This document shows, piece by piece, positions 47,301-55,724 of a stretch of 60,130 nucleotides of DNA; the first letter of the stretch is position 1; each line of letters begins with the position of its first letter. The notes under the pieces are model-generated. The model did not search any database. It was not told where the DNA came from and worked only from the letters and a program-made list of their open reading frames with translations. The stretch is from Bacteroidia bacterium (GTDB taxonomy: Bacteria; Bacteroidota; Bacteroidia; Bacteroidales; Azobacteroidaceae), in assembly GCA_025996865.1 (NCBI GenBank), contig BNTV01000015.1, positions 1 through 60,130 of the forward strand, read 5' to 3'. The position numbers and the translations under genes are program-made.

Positions 47301-47872
47301 GTAAATCCTAAATAGGAGAACACCAGCACTGTTTTTTTATCCGGCACATTGATGGAATATTTTCCGATTTCATTACTTACCGTTCCGATTTTTGTTCCTT
47401 TAATAGAGATATTCACGCCCGGTAGCGGGTCTCCGGCAGCATCTAAAATCGTACCTCTGACGGCGCCTGATTGAGTTAATCCCGTGTTTTCCTGACTTTT
47501 GTCTCCAGTAGTTAAAACAATATGGGTTCCTTCCATTACATAGTTTACAGGCGAATCAGCAAATAAATTGTCTAATAATTTGTTGACAGGCATGTTTTTC
47601 ACCTTGACCGTTACAGTCTCATTTACATCGACCTGATTTCCATTGTACAGGAAAAGATAATCGGTCTGGCTTTCTATTGCTTCCAGTATAGATTCCAGGC
47701 GGGCTTTATTTTGATTGATCGTTACCTGCGCTTTTTGTGAATACGAATTGTCGGCAAAAAGGAAAGCAGTACTGAAAAATAATAAAAATAATGAAATTCT
47801 CATAATATTTAGAATTTGCTTGATTTGCGAATTATTTGTATAATAATATCGCGCGTGATGAAAATAATTCAT
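44396..47872 (-). CDS. SusC/RagA TonB-dependent transducer with STN domain
   Basis: About 1158 residues from ATG 47870-47872 (MNYFHHARYYYTNNSQIKQI before MRISLFLLFFSTAFLF), a long N-terminal extension usual in Bacteroidota receptors. After the signal comes a secretin/TonB STN domain (about 60-120: ESILEAIESQTDYLFLYNGN, MPVNKLLDNLF), the carboxypeptidase-regulatory-like domain, TonB-box and plug (VIVIGYGTQKKSNLTGAVSS; IIIRGVGNIRGMGPLYVIDG) and a barrel ending LHSFGIEISF. The STN domain is the part that signals to FecR anti-sigma factors, and such a gene sits upstream, so this is both importer and sensor. Confidence 0.95.
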   Translation of the reverse strand: MNYFHHARYYYTNNSQIKQILNIMRISLFLLFFSTAFLFADNSYSQKAQVTINQNKARLESILEAIESQTDYLFLYNGNQVDVNETVTVKVKNMPVNKLLDNLFADSPVNYVMEGTHIVLTTGDKSQENTGLTQSGAVRGTILDAAGDPLPGVNISIKGTKIGTVSNEIGKYSINVPDKKTVLVFSYLGFTTQEITVGEQTTVDVTLNEDTQDINEVIVIGYGTQKKSNLTGAVSSVKMEEISKMGATGISSALQGRAAGVQVINSSGDPREDGTIIIRGVGNIRGMGPLYVIDGVPSIGETGFNMNLKDIADVQILRDASSSAIYGSRAAGGVILITTKRGAQKDKTRVNFSANAGVRNATFLPELLGVSDYKKAWGEINPVASTWSEDVNTDWVDYIYKSGFEQDYNVSIQGGGEKNNYYVSAGYKDVDGVIINSFTKRYSIRFNGDYQIGKMVKVGHSVNLYAYSENPPGLTSTSLFRSTPMMQPYDENGEYGKTPSTGNYQGGNWATDIYAVDRRYNKYSAEGNIYVDIEPVKDLHIKATGGGYYSTSMRRTFEPKWFISGQINNQADHLDKYSILRVQNMGNIVASYQKRFGAHEIKALAGIEGRSTYVDELEGHISAILSSTTVGAVPDGFPVSWAESSGISNVPNGVGRNTAIGYSITRMMSYFGRINYAYADKYLFEFNLRDDVSDRFAPKYRHGLFPSAAVGWRITEEHFLKDNVEALSNLKLRLSYGSLGNDGVGSYAYLSSLSNYEMMQFNELPGTGAVNGWGISKVANEAIHWETVTTSNVGLDIGLFKNKLNIGLDYYIRSTKDMLYTRHFAFSTGMASGHRSGDTYPADMNLGEMRNQGLEIVADYSNKIGNVRVNAGFNVAFNRNKILNFGGETLPVDEGSPGGYWSGRLCRTELGRPISQFYGLKTNGLIPDQATIDHLNELARSKGNQYWFAKDTGPGDIWYLDTNDDGTVNDDDRVFIGNPLPKMTYGFNIGAEYRNFDIGLFFSGIYGNDVYNGINGYYNSVYNDYNTSSAVFNSSFMYGNGLTGQPRWGYRDGNAFIYDPNSNYKRISDFHVENGSFLRLQNLQIGYKVPTGILQRINLSNIRIYYSSQNLFVLSKVKNTDPEVGFAGNNSSPLNQGIIAGELYPKTRLHSFGIEISF

Positions 47873-47928
47873 AACTTTGTTTCGTTTTTTAAATGAATAC
47901 AATTTACTGATAAATGTGTTGATTTAAG

Positions 47929-47967
47929 GCCGGCGAGATAGTGGAATGTCGAGCCGGCATTTTTTTT
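47929..47967 (+). other. GC-rich hairpin followed by T8, plus-strand orientation
   Basis: GCCGGC at 47929-47934 and 47953-47958 with an 18-nt loop, then T8 (47960-47967) on the plus strand. It has terminator form for plus-strand transcripts, but genes on both sides run minus, where it reads as A8 then hairpin. It lies between fecR and susC of PUL 2. It may stop antisense transcription into fecR or separate the two units. Confidence 0.4.
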
Positions 47968-48040
47968 ATTTACAATGATATTTCATAGGCAATTTAAATT
48001 TTTTAAAATTAGTATTTAGATTTATCTAACTGTTTATAAC

Positions 48041-49045
48041 TTATCGAATAATAATAATGTGTTTTTCGTCATCACGGGAAAAAGTAAACCGGACATCGCG
48101 TTGCAACACCCGAAGTGCATAATCGATCCCGTCGGAATAGCGGAATTTTCCGGTGTACACATAGTTTTCTACGTGTTTATTCCTGACAATTATCTGTATT
48201 CCGTAACATTTTTCAAACTTCTTCATCAAATTGTTGAACGACATATCTTTGATACTGATCAGTCCTTCACGCCAGCGGAAGTGATTATAATCGGCGATAT
48301 CGCCGGAAACCAGATTTCCATCAAGTAAATACGCCATGGTGTTGGGCTGCAATACCAAAACTTGTGTCGTATCGTTTACGGAACTCAGTTTGACGGAACC
48401 CGACAACAGGGATGTTGCAAAATCATCGCGAGAATACGCTTCAACATCGAATTGCGTACCAAACACCCGGACGTCATACCCGTCGGTGTGTACAACAAAC
48501 GGTTTTTGTTGATCGTGTGTGACATCGAAAAAAGCTTCCCCTTCCAGATATACTTCACGCTGTTTGTCTTTGAATGAATCGGGATAACGCATCACTGTGC
48601 CGGAATTGAGCCAGATAGTGGTTCCGTCGGATAACAGCAGGTTGACGGTTTGCCCCGCAGGAACAGTAACGGTATTCATCGCCGTTGTCTGCTCCGGTTC
48701 TCCTTTTATCATTTTGAAATGGAAAAAGAGCCAACTCAAGGAGAAGAAGATAAACATCGCCGCTATTTTCATCCATTCCGGAATACGACGCCGATGGATT
48801 TCCGGACGTTTTTTCATGCTTCCGCTTCTGATTTTCTTCCGGAGATCATCCAGGATTGCATTTGGAACAGGACATTCCTTAGCTGTATATTCCCCGGTAT
48901 CCGGATTGTTCATAACCGACTCGATAGTTTTTTTAAAATCCTCATCTATCCAGCCGGTACGAAGTGCGTGAAAAACTATTTTATTTTCCCGCTCCGTACA
49001 TTCATTCCGAAGAAAACGCTTTAATAAAGATTGCCAATAATCCAT
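48041..49045 (-). CDS. FecR-family anti-sigma factor
   Basis: 334 residues. N-terminal cytoplasmic helices (about 1-90), one transmembrane segment (about 93-112: MKIAAMFIFFSLSWLFFHF), then a FecR domain (VTVPAGQTVNLLLSDGTTIW, WLNSGTVMRYP, VYLEGEAFFDV) and a DUF4974-type C-terminus (MSFNNLMKKFEKCYGIQI). It would hold the ECF sigma factor until the STN domain of the receptor signals substrate. It follows the sigma gene by 65 bp. Confidence 0.93.
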   Translation of the reverse strand: MDYWQSLLKRFLRNECTERENKIVFHALRTGWIDEDFKKTIESVMNNPDTGEYTAKECPVPNAILDDLRKKIRSGSMKKRPEIHRRRIPEWMKIAAMFIFFSLSWLFFHFKMIKGEPEQTTAMNTVTVPAGQTVNLLLSDGTTIWLNSGTVMRYPDSFKDKQREVYLEGEAFFDVTHDQQKPFVVHTDGYDVRVFGTQFDVEAYSRDDFATSLLSGSVKLSSVNDTTQVLVLQPNTMAYLLDGNLVSGDIADYNHFRWREGLISIKDMSFNNLMKKFEKCYGIQIIVRNKHVENYVYTGKFRYSDGIDYALRVLQRDVRFTFSRDDEKHIIIIR

Positions 49046-49110
49046 TTTTTACCATTTTTATATTAATACGATGCTAAGATTAAAATGGTGGGTTGAAAAA
49101 CAAAAAAAAA

Positions 49111-49707
49111 TTAAAAATCGTGGATTTTTAACAAAAGGGAGTAGAGTATAGCAAAAGAAAAATTTCCATAATTCTGCAGGTATTCACGTATTGCTTTATT
49201 GGCCTTGACAATATGATCCTGAACTGTGCTCCGGGAAATTCCCAAACTTTTAGCTACTTCATCGTATGATTGTTCCTGTAATTTGCAACGTTCGAATATG
49301 GAGCGTCTTTGCGGAGGCAGGTTACGAATGGCTTCAGTTAATATATGCCTGTATTCTTCATAAAAGTCTTCTTCTTCTGGATTTTCCGATATGTTGGCAA
49401 ATTGTTGTAATTCTTTCTTTATTTTTTCTTCGTGCACCGCTTTTTTGAAAGTATCGAAAATGGCATTCCGGCAAATGACACTGATGTATGCAGCAAAGTT
49501 TTGGTTGGGGTCAAGTGTTTGTTTCGTATCCCATATTTTGAGAAAGACGTCTTGGGTAATATCCTGAGACAACACTTCCGACCGGGTTAAGTTTAATGCG
49601 GAATAATAAATCTTTTTGTGATACTTGCGATATAGTGTCACAAAAGCGTCTTCATCTCCGTTGGCCAAGCATTTAACACAAAAATAATCGGGGTTTTCCA
49701 TAAACAT
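49111..49707 (-). CDS. ECF sigma-70 factor of PUL 2
   Basis: 198 residues. Region 2 is YRKYHKKIYYSALNLTRSEV then QDITQDVFLKIWD (about 25-60) and region 4 is LPPQRRSIFERCKLQEQSYD then GISRSTVQDHIVKANKAI (about 130-185). Starts at ATG 49705-49707 or the ATG six bases further in. It forms the usual sigma/FecR/STN-SusC trans-envelope signalling set and probably drives transcription of susC and the genes after it. Confidence 0.94.
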   Translation of the reverse strand: MFMENPDYFCVKCLANGDEDAFVTLYRKYHKKIYYSALNLTRSEVLSQDITQDVFLKIWDTKQTLDPNQNFAAYISVICRNAIFDTFKKAVHEEKIKKELQQFANISENPEEEDFYEEYRHILTEAIRNLPPQRRSIFERCKLQEQSYDEVAKSLGISRSTVQDHIVKANKAIREYLQNYGNFSFAILYSLLLKIHDF

Positions 49708-49788
49708 TTTTTATACCGGAATACAAGCTTTTCTGTCGTGATTCTGTTATATATTTATTATAGGTGAATCTCAGTGCAATAACAAATG

Positions 49789-49796
49789 CAAAGTTA
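49789..49796 (-). promoter_or_regulatory. Predicted promoter of the sigma/fecR unit
   Basis: On the minus strand TAACTTTG, an exact TAnnTTTG element about 82 bp before the sigma-factor ATG. No TTTG at the correct -33 spacing (the nearest lies 14 bp away). Confidence 0.5.
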
Positions 49797-49883
49797 AAAA
49801 TAAATAAATGCAAACGCAACTTTATGCTTGAAATGTTTTTGTAAAAAATATCTGTCTGCGTATGAAAATTCATTTTAAAAACG

Positions 49884-49891
49884 TAAATTTG
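49884..49891 (+). promoter_or_regulatory. Predicted promoter of the WG-repeat gene
   Basis: TAAATTTG matches TAnnTTTG, 33 bp before the WG-gene ATG at 49924. No clear -33 element. Confidence 0.5.
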
Positions 49892-49923
49892 TAGCTGAAT
49901 TAAACTTAAAAATAGATTGAATT

Positions 49924-51000
49924 ATGAAGACGAAAATTATTTTAACCTGTTTATTATTCTGGGGAGTAATAGGTGGAACCCAAGCTCAAAAAGTCGAAAA
50001 ACAATGGGCGCGCGTCAGTGTGAATGGAAAATCCGGTATCATCAGCAAAACCGGGAATGAACTCTTGAAACCGGAATTTGACATGATCGGTAAAACGAAT
50101 AATAAATTAACTCCGGTCATTAAAAATAACGAACTTTATGCGGTTAACGAAAATGGACAACGGCTTCCTTACACGCCGGAAGCCAAAGGCAAACAGATTG
50201 TCTTTTCGGAAAATGAAAAATATGGTGTGAAGACGGATAAAGAGGTTGTTTTAGTTGCACCGAAATATGATTTTATCGGTAAATTCGATGGCGGAAAAGC
50301 CCCTGTTTTTTTGAACGGAAAAATGGGATTGATTTCCGATAAGGGTGTCGAAATCATACCTCCCATCTATAACGATATTTATGATTTTGAAAAGGGTAAA
50401 GCACTGATAGTAAAAGACTCCCTCTATGGTTTAGTGAACGAAAAAGGCGTAGAAATTATTGCTCCCAAATACCAGAAAATCCAAAAAATCAAGGATGATA
50501 ATTACCTGGTTTTGAAAGACGGATTGTGGGGCGTTTTGAACTCCAACGGTCACGAGAGTATTGCGCCCAAGTATGTGGCCATTTTCCAATGTAAAGATGG
50601 ATTCAAAACTTTTTTCAATGGAAAAATCGGGATGCTTGATGATAAAGGAAGTTTGATGTTTGAACCGACCTACGAAGACGTGGGCACAAAAGACAACAAT
50701 GTTTTCATCGTTACGCTTCAAGGTAAGTATGGCCTTCTGAACAAGGACGGAAAACAGGTTGTTTCGCCTATGTATCAATATATTGACAAATTTGACGGTG
50801 GACGTGCATTGGTTTTAAAAGGCAATTTGTGGGGTTTGATCAATACCGATGCTGCGGAAATCATCGCTCCTCAATACAGCAGTATTGAAAAAACCAATGA
50901 CAATTGTTACAAAGTTTACCAAAATGACAGACAAGGACTTATGGACAAGGATGGACACGTTATCGTGAAGGCGGTTTATCATGACATAAGCATTTTTTGA
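49924..51000 (+). CDS. Secreted WG-repeat protein
   Basis: 358 residues with signal peptide MKTKIILTCLLFWGVIGGTQAQ. The rest is about eight repeats of 35-40 residues of the form (Y/W)G(L/V)(I/L)(N/D)xxGxEIIxPxY, for example YGLVNEKGVEIIAPKYQKIQ and LWGVLNSNGHESIAPKYVAI. WG-repeat (KWG) proteins form beta-propeller-like or solenoid structures; many have no known function. It is 35 bp before the metallo-beta-lactamase gene on the same strand, so they may be co-transcribed. Confidence 0.85.
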   Translation: MKTKIILTCLLFWGVIGGTQAQKVEKQWARVSVNGKSGIISKTGNELLKPEFDMIGKTNNKLTPVIKNNELYAVNENGQRLPYTPEAKGKQIVFSENEKYGVKTDKEVVLVAPKYDFIGKFDGGKAPVFLNGKMGLISDKGVEIIPPIYNDIYDFEKGKALIVKDSLYGLVNEKGVEIIAPKYQKIQKIKDDNYLVLKDGLWGVLNSNGHESIAPKYVAIFQCKDGFKTFFNGKIGMLDDKGSLMFEPTYEDVGTKDNNVFIVTLQGKYGLLNKDGKQVVSPMYQYIDKFDGGRALVLKGNLWGLINTDAAEIIAPQYSSIEKTNDNCYKVYQNDRQGLMDKDGHVIVKAVYHDISIF

Positions 51001-51035
51001 ACTAAAAACTAAAAAGTTATAATTACAATTAGATT

Positions 51036-52448
51036 ATGAAGATAGCGTTCCATGGGGCGGCACAGACCGTGACGGGCAGTAAACATTTGGTGACATTGAA
51101 TACCGGTAAAAAATTTCTGCTTGATTGCGGGCTGTTTCAGGGAATGGGACGCGATACGGAAACCTTGAACCGGAATTGGGGATTTAATCCCGCTGAAGTC
51201 GATTATGTATTTCTTTCCCATGCGCATGTGGACCATTGCGGGTTACTGCCCAAATTGGTGAAAGACGGATTCAAAGGGAGTATCTACGCTACCCCGGCTA
51301 CGATTGATATTGTCAAAGTACTTTTGCTGGACTCGGCGTCTATTCAGAATCAGGATATTATTTTCCTGAATAAAAAACGAAGGGAAGAAGGCCGGGAATT
51401 ACTCGAACCGCTTTACACGGCGGATGATGTGTACCGGACTTTTGATCATTTCAAGGCCGTTCATTACCATCAGCCGGTGCAAGTTGACGATAGTATTTCG
51501 CTGCAATTTTTCGACGTAGGACATATCGCCGGAAGCGCTACCATTTACTTGGTACTGAAAGAAAACGGAAAGACGGCAAGGCTTGCATTCAGTGGAGATG
51601 TCGGACGCTACGGCGATCCGATTCTCCACTCGCCCCAAGCTTTTCCGCCTGCCGACTACATCATCATCGAATCGACTTATGGCGACAGGCTTCACGACCC
51701 TATTGAAACATACGCCGGCGACTTGTTGAAAAATATTCAGGAAACTTGTTTGAAGAAAAAGGGGAAATTGATTATTCCCGCTTTCAGCGTCGGCCGGACA
51801 CAGGAATTGCTGTTCGCTTTGAACGATTTGGAACTGGACAGCAATCTACCGAATGTCGATTACTACGTGGATAGTCCGATGTCGGTCAAGGTAACGGAAA
51901 TTGTCAAACAGCATCCTGAATGTTTCAACCGCTCGTTGCAGAAATTATTGAAGACAGACCGTGACCCGTTTTATTTCCACGGTCTGAAATATATCACGGA
52001 CAAGCGTGATTCGCAAGCGCTTAACACTAATTTTAATCCGTCAGTCATCATTTCTGCATCGGGAATGGCCGAAGCCGGCCGGGTGAAGCACCACATTGCC
52101 AACAGTATCGAAAACTGGCGAAACACCATTCTGTTAATTGGTTATTGCGAACCGGAATCTTTAGGCGCCCGTCTGAAAAAACATCCCGAAACGGTAGGTA
52201 TTTTCGGCGAACAATACACGGTGAAAGCCGATATTGTCACGCTTAATTCCATGAGCGCTCATGCCGACTACAACGATTTGAGCCAGTATCTTTCCTGCCA
52301 GGACAGCAATGATGTAACTCGCGTGTTCATTGTTCACGGCGAACCGGAAGTACAGGTGGAATTCAAAAGGCGTTTGTTGAAAAAGGGATTCAAAGATATT
52401 GAAATTCCGAAGTTGCATCAGGAATTTGGGTTGCCATCGGGTATCTGA
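51036..52448 (+). CDS. Metallo-beta-lactamase/beta-CASP RNase-like protein
   Basis: 470 residues, no signal peptide, so cytoplasmic. Zinc motif SHAHVDHCG gives H62, H64, D66 and H67; further ligands are in FFDVGHIAGSA and FSGDVGRYGDP. The beta-CASP region (LIIPAFSVGRTQELLFALND, ISASGMAEAGRV) and the RMMBL end (VTLNSMSAHADY, VFIVHGEPEVQ) follow. Such proteins are RNA-processing nucleases of the CPSF-73/RNase J-like group. It is probably an ordinary housekeeping gene converging on the GldFG gene. Confidence 0.9.
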   Translation: MKIAFHGAAQTVTGSKHLVTLNTGKKFLLDCGLFQGMGRDTETLNRNWGFNPAEVDYVFLSHAHVDHCGLLPKLVKDGFKGSIYATPATIDIVKVLLLDSASIQNQDIIFLNKKRREEGRELLEPLYTADDVYRTFDHFKAVHYHQPVQVDDSISLQFFDVGHIAGSATIYLVLKENGKTARLAFSGDVGRYGDPILHSPQAFPPADYIIIESTYGDRLHDPIETYAGDLLKNIQETCLKKKGKLIIPAFSVGRTQELLFALNDLELDSNLPNVDYYVDSPMSVKVTEIVKQHPECFNRSLQKLLKTDRDPFYFHGLKYITDKRDSQALNTNFNPSVIISASGMAEAGRVKHHIANSIENWRNTILLIGYCEPESLGARLKKHPETVGIFGEQYTVKADIVTLNSMSAHADYNDLSQYLSCQDSNDVTRVFIVHGEPEVQVEFKRRLLKKGFKDIEIPKLHQEFGLPSGI

Positions 52449-52461
52449 GCGCCGAAGGCCA

Positions 52462-54759
52462 TTATCTTCCTCTTCGACGTATCCAGATGAATAAATAAGA
52501 AGCCAGTAATAATAGAGGGAACACACCCATCAACAACCATTTGCTGACTTTCACATCGTGGCCGGTAGCAAACAATTTGTTGTCGCCCGGAATCGGGCGA
52601 CGCACGTCAATCGGCGCTTCGTTATCCGACATCCAGAAGAATGAACCCATAATCAAGTTGAAATTTGCGGCCGGAACTTTTGCCCGCTGCATACTGATTT
52701 CTCCGTTACTGAGGCAATCGGCATCGCCGGTAATGATGATTTTTTGTTGCTTACCGGCCACTTCGCGGGTTAAAGCCAATGCGGTCGGATAAGGTTTTAC
52801 TACCTCTCCGATAACGGAATTCACCCTTACGGTGTCGTCAATAAAGTTCGTGGTTTCCAGTTCGTTCCAACTGTCTGTTGCATCGCTCACGCAAAGTGGA
52901 ATTACCGTGTATCCCTTATCGGTTGTGTAGTCTAAACCTACGACTCCCGGCATGGTTACCACACGTTCTTGTCGAAGCATATTTTCATAAATATAAGACA
53001 GTTGGCTACCCGCTTCCGTTATGTGTGATTGAATAAAATCGGCAGAAAAAACGCTATCTCGTTTCACCAATTGACCGGGCAAAAATTGCACGCCAAATTG
53101 GGCTACAAAGGGGTTCATCACTTCTTGACGACGGGTTTCACCCAAAATCACCAAATTACCTCCACGAGCGATGTATGCATTTAACTGCGCTTGTTCGTCA
53201 GGAGTAAGCGGATTTCGCATATCGGCAATAACCAAAATACTAATAAGCGCAGGAATTTCCTCGTCTAAACGAATTTCTTTGCCATCAAATCCTTGGTTAA
53301 TAAGAGAGTAACGGAATGGTTTGTCCTGAGAAAAGCGGAAATAGCCCCGATCACCGGTGTTGTTGAAATCTCGTTCTCCATGACCTGTAACAAAGCCAAT
53401 TACCGGCAAATCCATAACCAGACGTTTCAAAGCAGCAGAAATTTCCGTTTCTCCCGGATAACGTTGCATATCGTCGAACATCCGTAAAAATGTTTTTTGG
53501 CCGGTTTCACGCTCTAATAAACGAACCATACGATAGCCTTCCGGTTGCAAATCAATAATTTTATTGATTTCTTCCGGAGGCATAAACATGGTTGAATCAA
53601 TGTTGGAAGCTTTGCTTATTTTTCCAACTATCTGTTCATCAGTTAGCCCCGGATAACGTTTTGCAAATTCCGGATCTCCTGTGTTCGTATAATAATAAAC
53701 ATACTTCACTTTCATGTCAGGTTTGAAGCGAACATATTGTTTGAAACGGTCCATATCCCATTTCCGGTTACGCGGTAAACCGGACGTGGCATTACTTTCC
53801 AGTGCGTTTACGTAGGTTGTCATCGTCAAACCACCCTTTGCGTGTTTAATAATATCCTGACTGTTTTTCGTCAATGTACGTTGTTTGGTTTTGGTCGCGT
53901 CATAAAAGGCCATCAAAGACGGACGGGATGAAAAATACCCTGACATCAGCGCCAATACAAGGACTCCGACATACCTGACAGAAGATACCTGCCAACGGGA
54001 TTTTTGACGGAGGGATTTCAAACGCAATACTGACAGCGAAAGGAATAAGGCGGACACAATAATAAAATACAAGACATCCTCGCTGCAAATCAACCCGTTG
54101 ATTGATTCGTCGGCACGGCCACCAATGGAAAGCCAAAAAGTAAGTTCCCGTACAAAGTCGTACTCCTGACCAAAACGATTGATGAAATTTAATAGAGCCA
54201 AAACAGACAATGTTCCGATGGCAGCTACCACTTGATAAGCCGTTAAGCTGGACATAAAAAGTCCGATGGCTGCATAAGCGCAAATTAACAAATACAATCC
54301 CAACAGTCCGGACAGAGCTAACTTAAAATCAAAATCCATTACCGTGAAATTAGCCCAAATCACAAAAACAAAAAGAATGGCAATTAAGACCAAACCATAC
54401 ACCATCATTGACAAGTATTTACCCAAAATAATCTGGGCATTTGTTACCGGTGAAGAGTATAGCAACTTTATCGAACCGCTGCTTAATTCGCGACTCATCA
54501 ATCCCATCGTCAACAAAGGAATATAAAGATACAAATAACTTTGCATACTTGTAAACAAACCGTTACGACCTCCTAAAAGAAACATCGTAAGATTGCCGTT
54601 GAAGTAATTCATCTCTTGTCGTTGAACAAAAGATGCAAAACCGTCCGTAAAAGACATGGCTGCCTGGAAAGTAAAGATAATCAGGATAAACCATGCTATG
54701 GGAGAATAAAAAAGAACTTGCAGTTCTGTCTGTGCTATTTTTCGTGTTATTTTCTTCAT
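52462..54759 (-). CDS. GldF-GldG fusion: ABC-2 permease with GldG-type domain
   Basis: 765 residues. The N-terminal 245 residues are an ABC-2 permease with about six membrane segments (GLMSRELSSGSIKLLYSSPV is the typical loop). The rest is a GldG-type extracytoplasmic domain (VIGFVTGHGERDFN, NAYIARGGNLVILGETRRQE, KIIITGDADCLSNGEISMQR) ending with a transmembrane anchor and RRRGR. Flavobacterium has GldF and GldG as separate genes; here they are one. It follows the ATPase gene by 2 bp. In non-gliding Bacteroidales the function is not settled. Confidence 0.88.
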   Translation of the reverse strand: MKKITRKIAQTELQVLFYSPIAWFILIIFTFQAAMSFTDGFASFVQRQEMNYFNGNLTMFLLGGRNGLFTSMQSYLYLYIPLLTMGLMSRELSSGSIKLLYSSPVTNAQIILGKYLSMMVYGLVLIAILFVFVIWANFTVMDFDFKLALSGLLGLYLLICAYAAIGLFMSSLTAYQVVAAIGTLSVLALLNFINRFGQEYDFVRELTFWLSIGGRADESINGLICSEDVLYFIIVSALFLSLSVLRLKSLRQKSRWQVSSVRYVGVLVLALMSGYFSSRPSLMAFYDATKTKQRTLTKNSQDIIKHAKGGLTMTTYVNALESNATSGLPRNRKWDMDRFKQYVRFKPDMKVKYVYYYTNTGDPEFAKRYPGLTDEQIVGKISKASNIDSTMFMPPEEINKIIDLQPEGYRMVRLLERETGQKTFLRMFDDMQRYPGETEISAALKRLVMDLPVIGFVTGHGERDFNNTGDRGYFRFSQDKPFRYSLINQGFDGKEIRLDEEIPALISILVIADMRNPLTPDEQAQLNAYIARGGNLVILGETRRQEVMNPFVAQFGVQFLPGQLVKRDSVFSADFIQSHITEAGSQLSYIYENMLRQERVVTMPGVVGLDYTTDKGYTVIPLCVSDATDSWNELETTNFIDDTVRVNSVIGEVVKPYPTALALTREVAGKQQKIIITGDADCLSNGEISMQRAKVPAANFNLIMGSFFWMSDNEAPIDVRRPIPGDNKLFATGHDVKVSKWLLMGVFPLLLLASYLFIWIRRRGR

Positions 54760-54761
54760 TT

Positions 54762-55688
54762 TTAATTACTTTTTTTAGATAACTCGGCAAAAATCGAATC
54801 AAGAGAATTTTTCTCCACGCCAATCTCTATCAAGCGCCAATCATTGCTTACACTCATTTTTACTATCCGTTCCACCACATCGCGGGCATCCGTAAATTTT
54901 AAACGAAAACGGTTACCTCCCAATTCTTCAACATTGATAACACCTTCTATCGCTGCAAGTTCTCCTACTGAAGGCGGTGACATCAAGGTGACAGACAGTG
55001 TGTTGGGCGCAATGTAGTTATCAAAATCATTTACAGAGCCTGAAAAAACAAAACTACCTTGTTCTACCATGTAAATGTAATCACAGACAGCTTGAACTTC
55101 CGTCAATATGTGCGTTGATAAAATCACGGTTCGTTCTTCTGCAATTTCTTTAATCAAATGGCGAACTTCCAATATTTGATTCGGATCCAAGCCATTGGTT
55201 GGCTCGTCCAAAACCACTAAAACCGGTTTATGAATAATTGCTTGTGCAATTCCCACCCGTTGTTGGTATCCACCCGACAAGTTGCGAATTAAACGTTTAC
55301 GATAGTGAGAAATTCCACATTTTTCCACCGCTTCATCAATCGATTTTCCGATCTCATCCGAGGGTATCCACCGTAAAAAAGCGCAATAGCGCAGGTATTC
55401 TTCCACAGTCAAATCGGCTTGAAGAGGAGGTTTTTGCGGCAAAAAGCCAATGTATTGTTTTGCGCCTACGGGATTGGTTTTCGTATCAATTCCATTGATA
55501 AACACGCTCCCATCCGTCTGTTTCAATACCCCGCATATAATATTCATAAGTGTCGATTTTCCGGCTCCGTTGGAACCTAACAGACCGTAAATTCCGCTCT
55601 GTTGAATCTCAAAGTTGATGTCCCGAATCGCCCATTGCACACTGTATCGATGTGAAAGATTTTCTACTCTAATTATTGATTGTTCCAT
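54762..55688 (-). CDS. GldA-like ABC transporter ATPase
   Basis: 308 residues: Walker A GSNGAGKST (38-46), Q-loop GFLPQKPP, signature LSGGYQQRVGIAQAI, Walker B VLVVLDEPTNGLDP, and a C-terminal DUF4162-like region (VELGGNRFRLKFTDARDVVE). It forms the energy-giving partner of the GldFG permease just downstream. The intergenic gap to the PUL 3 lipoprotein gene is 36 bp, so it may be read through from that locus. Confidence 0.93.
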   Translation of the reverse strand: MEQSIIRVENLSHRYSVQWAIRDINFEIQQSGIYGLLGSNGAGKSTLMNIICGVLKQTDGSVFINGIDTKTNPVGAKQYIGFLPQKPPLQADLTVEEYLRYCAFLRWIPSDEIGKSIDEAVEKCGISHYRKRLIRNLSGGYQQRVGIAQAIIHKPVLVVLDEPTNGLDPNQILEVRHLIKEIAEERTVILSTHILTEVQAVCDYIYMVEQGSFVFSGSVNDFDNYIAPNTLSVTLMSPPSVGELAAIEGVINVEELGGNRFRLKFTDARDVVERIVKMSVSNDWRLIEIGVEKNSLDSIFAELSKKSN

Positions 55689-55724
55689 ATATGAATTTTC
55701 AGTGTAAACTGTTTTTTTATATTC

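Noticed and set aside
47929..47967. Hairpin as the terminator of fecR
   Set aside because: On the minus strand the T-run precedes the stem as A8 instead of following it.
49924..51000. DNA tandem repeat or CRISPR
   Set aside because: The repeats are protein-level WG repeats with divergent DNA. No CRISPR-like direct repeats with spacers were seen anywhere.
52449..52461. Terminator between the converging beta-CASP and GldFG genes
   Set aside because: Only 13 bases and no stem of useful length.
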